A stretch of 64,000 bases of DNA from Actinomycetota bacterium (GTDB lineage Bacteria > Actinomycetota > Thermoleophilia > Solirubrobacterales > Solirubrobacteraceae). The notes under the pieces are model-generated. The model was not told where the DNA came from. It saw only the letters and a list, made by a program, of their open reading frames with translations, and made no database searches. Below, piece after piece: positions 6,773-14,925 of the stretch. The DNA lies in the NCBI GenBank assembly GCA_005883215.1, contig VAYS01000017.1, positions 62,477 to 126,476 of the forward strand, read 5' to 3'. Numbering within the stretch: position 1 is the first letter of the stretch; every line of letters begins with the position of its first letter. Made by a program: the position numbers and the translations under genes.

Positions 6773-9075
6773 AGCAGATCGCGGCTCCGCAGAGCGCTCT
6801 GCAGGCACTGGGCGGTGCGGCGCGGACTGCGCTCCTCGAGGAGCTCGCCCAGCCCGGGCATCGGCTCCCGCAACGCCGCGGCCAGGGCCTGACTGAGCCC
6901 CTCGGGACCGGTGTCGGCGGCCAGTGCCGTGATCCATGGGCCACCGCCGCAGCGGTGCCCGACGCTCACCAGGGGACGCTGGGCGAGCAGGGCCCGATCG
7001 GCCGACTCGCGGGCAGCGGCGTTCGAGCAAGAGCCGGGCTCGAAAAACGCGTCCGCCAGGCTTGACCACGCGTCGATCTCGTCGTCGCCGGGCCAGGGGG
7101 CGATCGCCAGCCCACCCGCTCCGGAGCGGCGGCGTACGGCCGACAGGGCCCCCGCCGCCTCGAAAGGGTAGGTCTCGCCGAGCAGCTGTACGCGAGCGGG
7201 AATGCCGTGCGCGTTAAGTGCACCGGCCGCCTGGGCGCAGCGGCGGAGGTCGTGTTCTCGCACAAGCCCGAAGCGCGGATGACGGGCGACGAGGACAAGC
7301 GGGCGTCGGCGAGTCGCTCGTAGGCGCCCGCGTGCTGGGCTGGACAGCGACAACTTGTCCAGGTCAGGTGCTCCCCCAACCGGCATGTGCGCCAGCGGTG
7401 GAGGAATAACCAACGGTTCGATCCCCGGCCCGAGGGCCAGGCGCAGGCGTCTCGCATCCGACTCCTCGGCGACGACCATCAGCGCGGCCGCGCGCAACGC
7501 GCGCCCCAAGTCGCCCTCGGCGAAGGCCGCTGGGGCGACGATCGGTCGCGGAATGCGCGGCGCCAGCTCGTCGGTGGCCCCGGGCGAACCAGCCACGAGC
7601 TCGTCTAGTTCCCACGCCAAGACAGCTCCCGGCCGATACTCGAGCGCGGCGGCCGCGGCCGCCAAGGACTGCGGGCCGTCAAGCGCCCACACCGGGGTGC
7701 CGGGGAGCAGCGCTTGGGCGCCGGGTGACAGCGCAGCCGGATGGATTGGTAGTCGCTCCACGCGGCCCAGTGGCAGAACGCTGCGGGCGATAACCCGCGC
7801 ATCGTCGGCCAGCGCACTCGCGGTGAGCAGGGCACCCCAGCTAGGGCCGCTGCGCCCATACCAGGTGGGGCACGTCACGGCCAGCGCCCGGCCGCGGCGA
7901 TGCGAGCGTCTTCTGCGGTCGGCCAGGGCGGCCCGGTATGCGCTGGCCGTGCGCATGGCGACGCGGTCCCAGGTGAACTCACTCGCCCGCTTGTGTCCGT
8001 ACGCGCGCAGGGTGTCGGCGAGGCCCGGCTCGGTGAGGAGGTCGTGCATGCGGTCGGCGATCGCCGTGGCGTCGGTGGGATCGAAGGTGGCGCGCGGATG
8101 TCGATTGACCTCACCGCAGCCGGTGGTGTTGGAGCTAAGGACCGGCGCGCCATGAGCCATTCCCTCGACTATGGGCAACCCGAAGCCCTCTTCCAGCGAG
8201 GGGTAGACCATGGCCGAGCAACCGCCATAGAGATCGCGCAGAGTCGGCTCGTCGACCAGGCCAGGGAGGAGCACCGAATCCGCCAGCCCGGTTGACTGTA
8301 TGAGCCGTCTCAGCTCGGCGTCGCGTGCGGGAGCGGAGCGCCCGACCAGCACCAGTTGGTGTTCGCGACGAACATCCCCGTCAAGGGCCGAAAAGGCATG
8401 GATGAGACCGATCACGTTCTTGCGCGGATCCTCGAGCCCGCCGACGTAGAGAACGTAGGGACGAGACAGACCACTCACCGTCGGCCCCGAACCCAGCCCG
8501 GTGGCGAGCGGTGGCCGGAGGTTTCTGCCCTCGCGCGGCTCGACCTGCGAGACCCCCGAGTACACAATATGGGTCCTGGCACGGTCGGTGCGCGCCAGCG
8601 CCGCGCTAGACGAGGCGCCGTAGCGCGAGAGCACCAAAAGCCGATCTGCACTGCGCAGGATCGGCGAGCGTGCCAGCCATCGCCGGCGGGCGCGCCCCGC
8701 ATCGCTTTCATCGTCGGGCCAGCTCAGCGGAATCACGTCGTAGAGCGTCACGACGTTGGCCGCTCGTGAGCGCTCGAGGCCGGGGGGGACAAGATCGACG
8801 GTGGGAATGCGCCAGTCGAACGGCGCAGTGAGGTGGAAGACCAGATCCGCCCCGGCCATTCCGGAGCAGTCCTTGACGGACACCACGTCGCCGCGAGCCA
8901 GGCGCTCGATCACCGGCGGAAGCGGCCGATCGGAGCTGACCACCCAGCTAATGCGATCGATCTCCTCCCGGTGGGCGAGGGCGATGGCCGTGTTGACGGT
9001 GTGGCGCGGGATTCCGCGTTCGAAGTCGATGTCCAGCTGCGCGATGCGCAGGTCGTAGGCGGCGTGGAGAGCCAC
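6769..9075 (-). CDS. Two-lobed glycosyltransferase: GT4 plus degenerate GT-B-like half
   Basis: The 768-residue product carries a complete GT4-type retaining glycosyltransferase in residues 1-~395: YVLYVGGLEDPRKN (207-220) opens the donor domain and EEGFGLPIVE (295-304) is the E-x7-E catalytic signature. Residues ~395-768 look like a second GT-B fold (CPTWYGRSGPSWG, VIPPPLAHMP, PLVLVARHPRFGLV) but the E-x7-E motif is not recognisable. It may bind acceptor or be inactive. Next upstream is a methyltransferase pair on the same strand only 3 bp away, so all three are probably one operon making a methylated oligosaccharide. Confidence 0.82.
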   Translation of the reverse strand: MALHAAYDLRIAQLDIDFERGIPRHTVNTAIALAHREEIDRISWVVSSDRPLPPVIERLARGDVVSVKDCSGMAGADLVFHLTAPFDWRIPTVDLVPPGLERSRAANVVTLYDVIPLSWPDDESDAGRARRRWLARSPILRSADRLLVLSRYGASSSAALARTDRARTHIVYSGVSQVEPREGRNLRPPLATGLGSGPTVSGLSRPYVLYVGGLEDPRKNVIGLIHAFSALDGDVRREHQLVLVGRSAPARDAELRRLIQSTGLADSVLLPGLVDEPTLRDLYGGCSAMVYPSLEEGFGLPIVEGMAHGAPVLSSNTTGCGEVNRHPRATFDPTDATAIADRMHDLLTEPGLADTLRAYGHKRASEFTWDRVAMRTASAYRAALADRRRRSHRRGRALAVTCPTWYGRSGPSWGALLTASALADDARVIARSVLPLGRVERLPIHPAALSPGAQALLPGTPVWALDGPQSLAAAAAALEYRPGAVLAWELDELVAGSPGATDELAPRIPRPIVAPAAFAEGDLGRALRAAALMVVAEESDARRLRLALGPGIEPLVIPPPLAHMPVGGAPDLDKLSLSSPARGRLRATRRRPLVLVARHPRFGLVREHDLRRCAQAAGALNAHGIPARVQLLGETYPFEAAGALSAVRRRSGAGGLAIAPWPGDDEIDAWSSLADAFFEPGSCSNAAARESADRALLAQRPLVSVGHRCGGGPWITALAADTGPEGLSQALAAALREPMPGLGELLEERSPRRTAQCLQSALRSRDLL

Positions 9076-9078
9076 CGG

Positions 9079-10158
9079 TCAGTCAGCGGGCCGGCGGGCA
9101 GTCACCAGCGCAACTCCGCGGTCAGACCCTGGCCCGTCTGGAGACCCCAGCCGCCAATGCGCGCGCCCATCCGCCCATCCGGCCGAGAAGTCGACGATCT
9201 CCCAGCCCTCTAACAGGCCTCGGATCCCGGGCGCGTCGTAGACGCGGTGGGTTGGGGTCTCTGAGCGCGCGCCACCCAGCGGGACCGTGACAATGAGAAG
9301 TCCTTCGGGACGCACGCGCTCACGCAGCCAGCCCAGCGCACGCCGGTCCAAATCGGGCTCGCCCCCCTCGTCGGGTCCATACCCACCCAGCCCGAGGTGC
9401 CCGATCGTCGACACGGCCAAGGCGGCGTCGAACTGCCCGATCTCATCTCCCAGCTCCTGGAATCCGGCGCCGACGACGTGCAGGTTGGGGTGGGTGAGGG
9501 AGTACCCAAGCGGGTCCACGACGGTCACCGAGTGGCCGAGCGCAGCCAGCGACAGCGCGAGCGTGCTGAATGCCCCGCCCAGGTCGAGAACCGTGGCCGT
9601 TTTGCTCTGGTGCTTCAGAGCCTGCAGGGCATACGGTATCTCCAGGATCCGCTCGTTGACGTCGCGGGCTTCGGCGCCTTCGCCGGTGAAAGTGATGGGT
9701 ACCGCCGGGGTGAAGGCCAGGCCGGCCTTCCAGGCGGGGCCACCCATCGCTAGGGCTCGGTTGGCCGCAGAGCCATCACTCGGGGTCGCTCGAGCAAGCT
9801 CCTCGTAGAGGTCGCCGACGGCCCGGGATAGCGAGCCCAGCGCCTCGCGCTGCGCCGCCCGGTCGATCCAGTCCCCGTGCAGTTCCGAGAAGCGCAGGTG
9901 CAGATCGCCGAGTTGACGCGAGACGTGCTCGAGAATCTCGTCGCGGAGGAGATCGCGCTGCTCGCGCACCACGTGGCTAGTGCGCTCGTCCTGCTCGTGA
10001 ACACGCTGGACCATGCGCGCGTCCAGGTCTGCGAGTTCTGCTCGCAACGCCGCCCGCGTCTCATCAAGGCCGCGCTGGATACGGGCGTTGACCAGCTGCA
10101 CGCGCGGGTCTATCCCTGCGCGCAGCGGCCAACCCAGGAATCGCCGGGCGCGGCTCAC
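9079..10158 (-). CDS. Coiled-coil plus class I methyltransferase
   Basis: The 359-residue product begins with a heptad-like helical region (residues ~18-100, rich in Glu, Arg, Leu and Ala) followed by a SAM-binding domain with VLDLGGAFSTLALSLAALG as motif I and VTVVDP at the motif II acidic residue. The GTG start at 10158 overlaps the TGA of the upstream gene as GTGA, indicating translational coupling; the open frame extends upstream but only inside the neighbour. Coiled-coil tails recur on enzymes of this locus and may hold them together at the membrane. Confidence 0.75.
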   Translation of the reverse strand: MSRARRFLGWPLRAGIDPRVQLVNARIQRGLDETRAALRAELADLDARMVQRVHEQDERTSHVVREQRDLLRDEILEHVSRQLGDLHLRFSELHGDWIDRAAQREALGSLSRAVGDLYEELARATPSDGSAANRALAMGGPAWKAGLAFTPAVPITFTGEGAEARDVNERILEIPYALQALKHQSKTATVLDLGGAFSTLALSLAALGHSVTVVDPLGYSLTHPNLHVVGAGFQELGDEIGQFDAALAVSTIGHLGLGGYGPDEGGEPDLDRRALGWLRERVRPEGLLIVTVPLGGARSETPTHRVYDAPGIRGLLEGWEIVDFSAGWADGRAHWRLGSPDGPGSDRGVALVTARRPAD

Positions 10159-10979
10159 ACGCGTCGAAGGGCCAGGCACGCCGAGGTGAACTCTCGCCAG
10201 CCCTGATCGGGAACGTCGATCCCCAGGCGGATGTGCGGATAGCCGAGCGTCCCGATCGCTCGGCCGAGCACCTCGCGCTCGAGCGCGAGCACAGGGACGC
10301 CCTCCGGAGGCTCTGAGAAGTCGACCTCGCCCGCCCAGTCCAGACCCTCGACGGACTCGCCCAGGCCCCTGGCCGAGGCCGGGGAGAACAGCTCCAACCC
10401 CGGGGCGTGGCCATCGCTGCCGCCATCGACCGTCACCTCGGTGCAGACGCATGCAGTGCCGCCGGGCCTGAGCACCCGCGCCATCTCCACGAGCGCCTCT
10501 CGCGCCGCCTCCCGTCCTCCGAAGTGCTCGATCGAGCCAAGCGAAACCACGCAGTCGAACGTAGCGTCCTCGAAGCGCAGGTCCAGCGCGTCCATGTGGG
10601 CGACGGTAAGCCGACGCCGTCGGTAGGGATATGGGGCGAAGACGTCGGGGTCGACCAGCATCGCCGCGGATCCCTCACGGCTGCCGAACGGACCCTCGCC
10701 GTAGATGTCTACGGCGAACATCCATCGGCACCGATTGGCGAGGTAGAAGACCAGCGCCTCGTGACCGGCGGCCACGCTGAGCCCAATCGCCTCCTCGTTG
10801 AGTACTTCGGTCGTCTCGAGCACCTCTAGCGCGGCGGCAAACTCCCACGCTTTGCGGTGGGCACCGAGCTGACTTGGTACCACCGCTTGCATCCGCGCCA
10901 GGAAATCTGCGTCGGTCCAGTCCGCGCTGGAGCAGATCCGGCTCAGTGGTCGCGCTCCGGGCGCCATCGGAGCCGGCAT
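10155..10979 (-). CDS. SAM-dependent methyltransferase (Methyltransf_11-like)
   Basis: In the 274-residue product, SVAAGHEALVFYLANR is a motif-I-like turn, CRWMFAVDIYGEG supplies the motif II acidic residue, and ATFDCVVSLGSIEHFGG with VLRPGGTACVCTEVT are the motif IV/V region of class I methyltransferases. The ATG at 10979 is used; ATG at 10967 is an alternative. It is the first gene of a minus-strand operon with the coiled-coil methyltransferase and the double glycosyltransferase, and it is divergent from the FkbM gene 55 bp away. Likely methylates a sugar; substrate not deducible. Confidence 0.75.
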   Translation of the reverse strand: MPAPMAPGARPLSRICSSADWTDADFLARMQAVVPSQLGAHRKAWEFAAALEVLETTEVLNEEAIGLSVAAGHEALVFYLANRCRWMFAVDIYGEGPFGSREGSAAMLVDPDVFAPYPYRRRRLTVAHMDALDLRFEDATFDCVVSLGSIEHFGGREAAREALVEMARVLRPGGTACVCTEVTVDGGSDGHAPGLELFSPASARGLGESVEGLDWAGEVDFSEPPEGVPVLALEREVLGRAIGTLGYPHIRLGIDVPDQGWREFTSACLALRRV

Positions 10980-11034
10980 CCTGCCACAGCACGGAAGATC
11001 TGGGCGGCGAATTCAGGCGCTACGGTTCGCGGCG

Positions 11035-11859
11035 ATGTCCCTCGTTGAGGATCCGATGGACGGTCGCGCCGCGGCTGTGAGCGCCGGCGGACCGCTGCTC
11101 GCCGCCGAGGTCATCGATGTCGAGGCCGACGTCGGCCGACTGTGGATGCTTCGCTCCGATGCCCTGGTGGCGCCGGCCATCCGCGCCGCCGAGGGGGTTT
11201 GGGAGCCCGACCTCAGCGCCTTCCTACGCCGACGACTGCGCCCGGGTGACACCTTCGTAGACGTTGGCGCCCACGTGGGCTACTTCTCGTTGCTGGCTGG
11301 GTCGCTGGTGGGCCCGACCGGACGGGTGATCGCCGTGGAACCCGAGCCGCTTACCCGAACACTGCTTCAGGCCAACCTATGGCGCCACCGGATGGAGGCC
11401 GCCACGGTGGTGGCGGCGGCCGCCCTGGATCGACGGGACCACGTCCGTGTGGGCCGGAGTCCGGAGGGCATTGGGCAGGTGCTGGCCGACGGCCAGGGCG
11501 GGGCGCTGCTCGTGCCCGCCCTGCCGCTCGACGAGCTGCTGGAGGGCGTAGAGGTCGACGTGGTCAAGCTCGACTGCGACTTCAGCGATCACCTCGCCGT
11601 GCGGGGGCTGCGCCGAACCATCGAGTCCAATCCCGGCATCACGATCGTGGTCGAGTTCGTGGCGGTCGCCACCGACCATCGTCCGGGCAATCTCTCGGGG
11701 GCCAGCGGCGCCGAGGTACTCACCGAGTACCGCGAGCTCCCGCTGCGGCTGCGCGTGCTCGACCCTGGCGGAGAGGCGATCTCGTCCACCGATCGGCAGC
11801 TGCTCGACCAGCCGCCGGGCGGGCTGCAAACACTGGTGTTAGACAACCGCGAGGGCTAG
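11035..11859 (+). CDS. FkbM family methyltransferase with variant core motif
   Basis: The 274-residue product has the FkbM layout: DTFVDVGAHVGYFSLLAG (SAM motif I, residues ~78-95), VIAVEPEPLTRTLLQANL (motif II) and VDVVKLDCDFSDHLAVRGL. In most FkbM enzymes the last segment reads KIDVEGxE; here the Val-Glu-Gly is replaced by Cys-Asp-Phe-Ser, while the Lys and first Asp remain. FkbM enzymes O-methylate sugars or polyketides. It stands alone, divergent from the minus-strand operon and convergent with rmlC, with about 115 bp of weakly structured sequence downstream. Confidence 0.75.
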   Translation: MSLVEDPMDGRAAAVSAGGPLLAAEVIDVEADVGRLWMLRSDALVAPAIRAAEGVWEPDLSAFLRRRLRPGDTFVDVGAHVGYFSLLAGSLVGPTGRVIAVEPEPLTRTLLQANLWRHRMEAATVVAAAALDRRDHVRVGRSPEGIGQVLADGQGGALLVPALPLDELLEGVEVDVVKLDCDFSDHLAVRGLRRTIESNPGITIVVEFVAVATDHRPGNLSGASGAEVLTEYRELPLRLRVLDPGGEAISSTDRQLLDQPPGGLQTLVLDNREG

Positions 11860-11973
11860 TGTGAGCGCCGCACCGGATCCCCGGCCGACGGCGTTGGGCC
11901 TGAGCCAGGAGGCTGTACGGCTCAGCGCCACCGGAGCCACGAAAGCGCCTACGACGGCCTAGCGTCACCCCTG

Positions 11974-12546
11974 CTAGGGGTAGCGAAACGGTAGCTCCTC
12001 GGCGACCTGCGCCAGGCGCGGGGCGCCGCGATCGCGCTCGGAGACCACCAGCTCGATCTCGGGCCAGGCGATCGCCAGGTCGGGGTCGGCGTAGTGGATG
12101 CCGCCCTCGCCGGCCGGGTCATAGTAGGCCGAGCAGCGGTAGATGACGTCCGCCTCGGCGCTCAGCACACAGAAGCCGTGGGCAAAGCCGTCGGGGCAGT
12201 AGAGCTGGTGGTTTTGCTCGTCGTCGAGCTCGAAGCTCTCCCAGCGCCCGAAGTCCGACGAGCCGGGGCGGATGTCCACGAGGACGTCGAGGATCGACCC
12301 CCGTGCGCAGCGCACGAGCTTGGCCATGCCGGCCTGGTAGTGCAGCCCGCGCAGCACGCCCCGCCGCGACCGCGAGTGGTTGTCCTGCACCCACGCCTCG
12401 GCGATCCCCAGCTCGCGGTAGACGTTCTCGCGGAACGTCTCGACGAAGAAACCCCGCGCGTCGCCGTGCACCTGCGGCTCGATCAGCACGGGGCCCGTCA
12501 GGCGGGTGGGGAGCGCTCGCACGCCCGTGAGCTTAAATGTGGCCAC
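11974..12546 (-). CDS. rmlC: dTDP-4-dehydrorhamnose 3,5-epimerase (RmlC/RfbC)
   Basis: The 190-residue cupin is full length. Diagnostic segments are VLIEPQVHGDARGFFVETF, QDNHSRSRRGVLRGLHYQ with the catalytic His in LRGLHYQ, VLVDIRPGSSDFGRW, and LYCPDGFAHGFCVLS. It converts dTDP-4-keto-6-deoxy-glucose to dTDP-4-keto-L-rhamnose in the dTDP-rhamnose pathway, or a related epimerisation. RmlA, RmlB and RmlD are not in this window. The start is a GTG embedded in the palindrome GTGGCCAC (12539-12546); a GTG eight codons inside is possible. Its first ~100 bp occur again as a decayed copy at 14.8 kb. Confidence 0.93.
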   Translation of the reverse strand: MATFKLTGVRALPTRLTGPVLIEPQVHGDARGFFVETFRENVYRELGIAEAWVQDNHSRSRRGVLRGLHYQAGMAKLVRCARGSILDVLVDIRPGSSDFGRWESFELDDEQNHQLYCPDGFAHGFCVLSAEADVIYRCSAYYDPAGEGGIHYADPDLAIAWPEIELVVSERDRGAPRLAQVAEELPFRYP

Positions 12547-12583
12547 CCGTTTGTCGCCGGTTCGTCGCCTCCCCCGCGCCGTT
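12437..12583. repeat. Direct repeat copy A: rmlC 5' end and junction
   Basis: This segment covers the first ~105 bp of rmlC plus ~37 bp upstream. It matches 14782-14925 in the same orientation, nearly identically through rmlC codons and more loosely beyond, including a CTCCCCCGCGC.GTT block that in copy B belongs to the first codons of ctaA. So copy A holds a remnant of the old rmlC/ctaA junction. Confidence 0.85.
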
Positions 12584-12595
12584 CGGGGCGGAGCG

Positions 12596-12745
12596 GCCGA
12601 GAGGTGGTGCCGGAGATGACCAGCGGCTCCGGCGTGTATTGAGCCAAGCCGAGACCCGGCGTCGTCCAGTCCGCGCTCACGCCCGGTAGCGACCGCCGGC
12701 GGGCTGGTGCCCGATGTCGAGCGTGAGGATGTGCTCCACGGTTGC
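12596..12745 (-). pseudogene. Relic of a GT2 glycosyltransferase N-terminal linker
   Basis: Read on the minus strand this stretch encodes, with a frameshift, VEHILTLDI, then RSLPGVSADWTTPGLGLAQ and TPEPLVISG. That mirrors the segment just before the GT2 domain of the intact gene at 17939-19168 (VESTLTQDI, RSLPRVLADWTTPRLGVLAQ, APEPLAVPR). The DNA aligns at roughly three in four positions by eye. Nothing of the catalytic domain remains. It sits at the left end of the segment inserted between rmlC and ctaA. Confidence 0.7.
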
Positions 12746-12824
12746 TGGGAAGCCGACGCGGCGTCTGGACCCAGACACTGACGTTTGGGGTACCGGCGTT
12801 GGTCCTCGAGCGCACGATTACGCT

Positions 12825-14774
12825 GTGCGCGTGGGTGCGCCGGTGGCGTGGCGCAGGTCGTTGGCGGGAATCAGCGGGGTCCCGGCGACTGCCTACGCGT
12901 CTGTCGTCGAGCGGGTCGGTCGCGCGTGGGGATTGTCGGCCCTGGTCGGCAGCATCGTCGCGCTCGATGGGCTGTTCTCCGTGGTGCGGCACCTGACGTA
13001 TCGCTCGGGAACCGACCTGGCGATATTCGATCAAGCCGTGTGGCACCTGAGCCGCTTCTCGGCGCCGGTGAGCACTATCAAGGGCGAGAACCTCCTCGGG
13101 GACCATTTCGATCTGCTGCTGGTCGTCTTGGCCCCGTGGTACTGGGTGTGGTCAAACCCGGTGATGCTCCTGCTCGCCCAGAGCGTGTTGGTCGGAGTGT
13201 CCGCGGTCCCGGTATTCCTCTTCGCGCGCTCTCGCCTCGGCGCCCGAGCCGCCTACCTGCTCGCGTCGGCGTATGCGGTGTTCTGGGGCCTACAGGTAGG
13301 TGTGGGTTTCGAGTTTCACGAGCTCGCCTTCGCCCCGCTTTTGATCGCCCTGGCGATCCTGTTCGCCGATCAGAGACGGTGGCGCGCGTTCTGGATCGCG
13401 CTGGTGCTGTTGCTCTGCGTCAAGGAAGACCTCTCGCTGCTCGTCGTCTTCTTCGGGATCTACCTCATCACCGTGCGCGAGGTAAGGCGAGGTCTCATCG
13501 CAGTACTGCTCGGAGTGGCCTGGTTCGAGCTCGCGACGCGGTGGGCGATCCCGCATTTCGCAGGTGGCCATCGCTACACGTACTGGTCCTACACCCAGTT
13601 CGGCAACGATCTTCCGGCCGCGGCCTGGACGGCGGCCCGCTCTCCATGGAGGTTGCTCCACGCGCTCGTCACTCCTTCCCAGAAGGCGACGACGCTCACG
13701 GCGCTCTTGGGCCCTTTCCTGTTCCTAAGCCTCTTGGACCGGCGCGTTCTACTGGCCGTGCCGCTGCTCCTTGAGCGGTTCCTGTCGAGTAACAGCCTCT
13801 ATTGGAGTACCCACTTTCACTACTCCATGGCGATAGCGCCCATCCTGGCGATGAGCGCGGCCGCGGGACTACACACGGTGGGCACACGCCTTGCCGCCCG
13901 GCGGCGCTGCGCTGCGCAGACCGGCACGTCCGCGAGCATGCTCGTAGCGAGCCTGGTCCTGACGCTGCTTGTTATTCAGGCTCCGACCTTGCGGCTGCTG
14001 ACTCGGCGTGAGTTCTACCGGGGCACGACCTTCGCCCCCGGACTCTCTGGCGCTGTGGCTGCTGTGCCCCCGGGAGCCTCGGTCATCACCGAGGACGCTG
14101 TGCTGCCCCACATCAGCCATCGCAACTTCGCCGGCGAGATCTACACCAATGGCATGGCCGATTACCTCGTGACTAACGTCTCCCAGCCCGTCGAGAACAC
14201 GGCTCCGAGCGCCGGCGTAACGTGGGCGCAGTTCGGACTGGTAGTGGCCAAGCACCTGCAAGCGATGACCCCGGTTTACTACAACCGCGGGTGGGTCGTG
14301 GCACGTCGCCCCCCTGCCGGCCAGCCGCCGAGCAACGGCGTGCTGATCCCACTGGCACGGAGCACGGCCCACAGCCTCGCAGTTACCGACTTCGCCTGGC
14401 GCGTTGCGCTGGGGTATGCCTTCGCACGGCTCCAAGCTTGCAGCATCCTCGCGGCCCATGGTGACCCCCGCGCCTCAGGCTGCGTCTCTACCGCACTGAA
14501 CGAGGCCCGCCCCAAGGAAGTTACGTTGAGTCGCGCCCTAGGGACAGCCCGGGCGGTCGGGGGTTGCCGCGAGTTGCAACGGGTCGCAGCAGATGCGACC
14601 GGACAAGTCGCCGCCGACCTGGGGCGGCTTGGCCGAAGCGTGGCGACCCGCCGCACGACCGCCCTGCAAGCCGATGGCGTGCGGCTCAGATACGACTTCT
14701 ACGACCTCGACCTTCCCGGAAGGCTCGATCGGTTCCTAATCCTTTGCTCCCCCCGGCGACCAGGCGCTGGCTAA
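12825..14774 (+). CDS. DUF2079 polytopic membrane protein
   Basis: The ~649-residue product carries the DUF2079 hallmark near its start: GTDLAIFDQAVWHLSRF, followed by LLGDHFDLLLVVLAPWYWVW, with about ten transmembrane helices and a C-terminal extracytoplasmic domain (residues ~390-649). DUF2079 proteins resemble GT-C mannosyltransferase-like enzymes that use polyprenyl-phosphate sugars, but no activity is proven. The start is uncertain: GTG at 12825 or 12831 is preferred because longer frames overlap the GT2 relic. Its third codon positions carry more A/T than flanking genes, in keeping with its position inside an apparent insertion. Confidence 0.7.
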   Translation: MRVGAPVAWRRSLAGISGVPATAYASVVERVGRAWGLSALVGSIVALDGLFSVVRHLTYRSGTDLAIFDQAVWHLSRFSAPVSTIKGENLLGDHFDLLLVVLAPWYWVWSNPVMLLLAQSVLVGVSAVPVFLFARSRLGARAAYLLASAYAVFWGLQVGVGFEFHELAFAPLLIALAILFADQRRWRAFWIALVLLLCVKEDLSLLVVFFGIYLITVREVRRGLIAVLLGVAWFELATRWAIPHFAGGHRYTYWSYTQFGNDLPAAAWTAARSPWRLLHALVTPSQKATTLTALLGPFLFLSLLDRRVLLAVPLLLERFLSSNSLYWSTHFHYSMAIAPILAMSAAAGLHTVGTRLAARRRCAAQTGTSASMLVASLVLTLLVIQAPTLRLLTRREFYRGTTFAPGLSGAVAAVPPGASVITEDAVLPHISHRNFAGEIYTNGMADYLVTNVSQPVENTAPSAGVTWAQFGLVVAKHLQAMTPVYYNRGWVVARRPPAGQPPSNGVLIPLARSTAHSLAVTDFAWRVALGYAFARLQACSILAAHGDPRASGCVSTALNEARPKEVTLSRALGTARAVGGCRELQRVAADATGQVAADLGRLGRSVATRRTTALQADGVRLRYDFYDLDLPGRLDRFLILCSPRRPGAG

Positions 14775-14781
14775 CAACACG

Positions 14782-14890
14782 GTCTCGACAAAGAAACCCC
14801 GCGCGTCGCCGTGCACCTGCGGCTCGATCAGCACCGGGCCTTGAGGCGGGTGGGCAGCGCTCGCACGCCCGTGAGCTTAAATGTGGCCAC
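14782..14890 (-). pseudogene. Decayed second copy of the rmlC 5' end
   Basis: On the minus strand, GTG GCC ACA TTT AAG begins the same peptide as rmlC (ATFKLTGVRALPTRL), but a one-base deletion after Arg-Leu shifts the frame into a TGA within a few codons. Similarity ends near 14782, beside the DUF2079 stop. It is a truncated gene fragment, not a functional epimerase. Confidence 0.85.
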
Positions 14891-14925
14891 CGTGCGCCGC
14901 CGCTTGGTCGTCTCCCCCGCGCTGT
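14782..14925. repeat. Direct repeat copy B: rmlC fragment and ctaA start
   Basis: Counterpart of 12437-12583. Here the right part continues into the intact ctaA gene, so this copy probably keeps the original ctaA side of the ancestral junction while copy A keeps the original rmlC side. The 2.2-kb DNA between the copies is therefore a likely insertion or rearrangement product. Confidence 0.82.

Noticed and set aside
12437..14925. Considered as a composite transposon because of flanking direct repeats
   Set aside because: No transposase, no terminal inverted repeats, and the repeats are gene-derived (rmlC/ctaA junction), so a recombination event is a better explanation.
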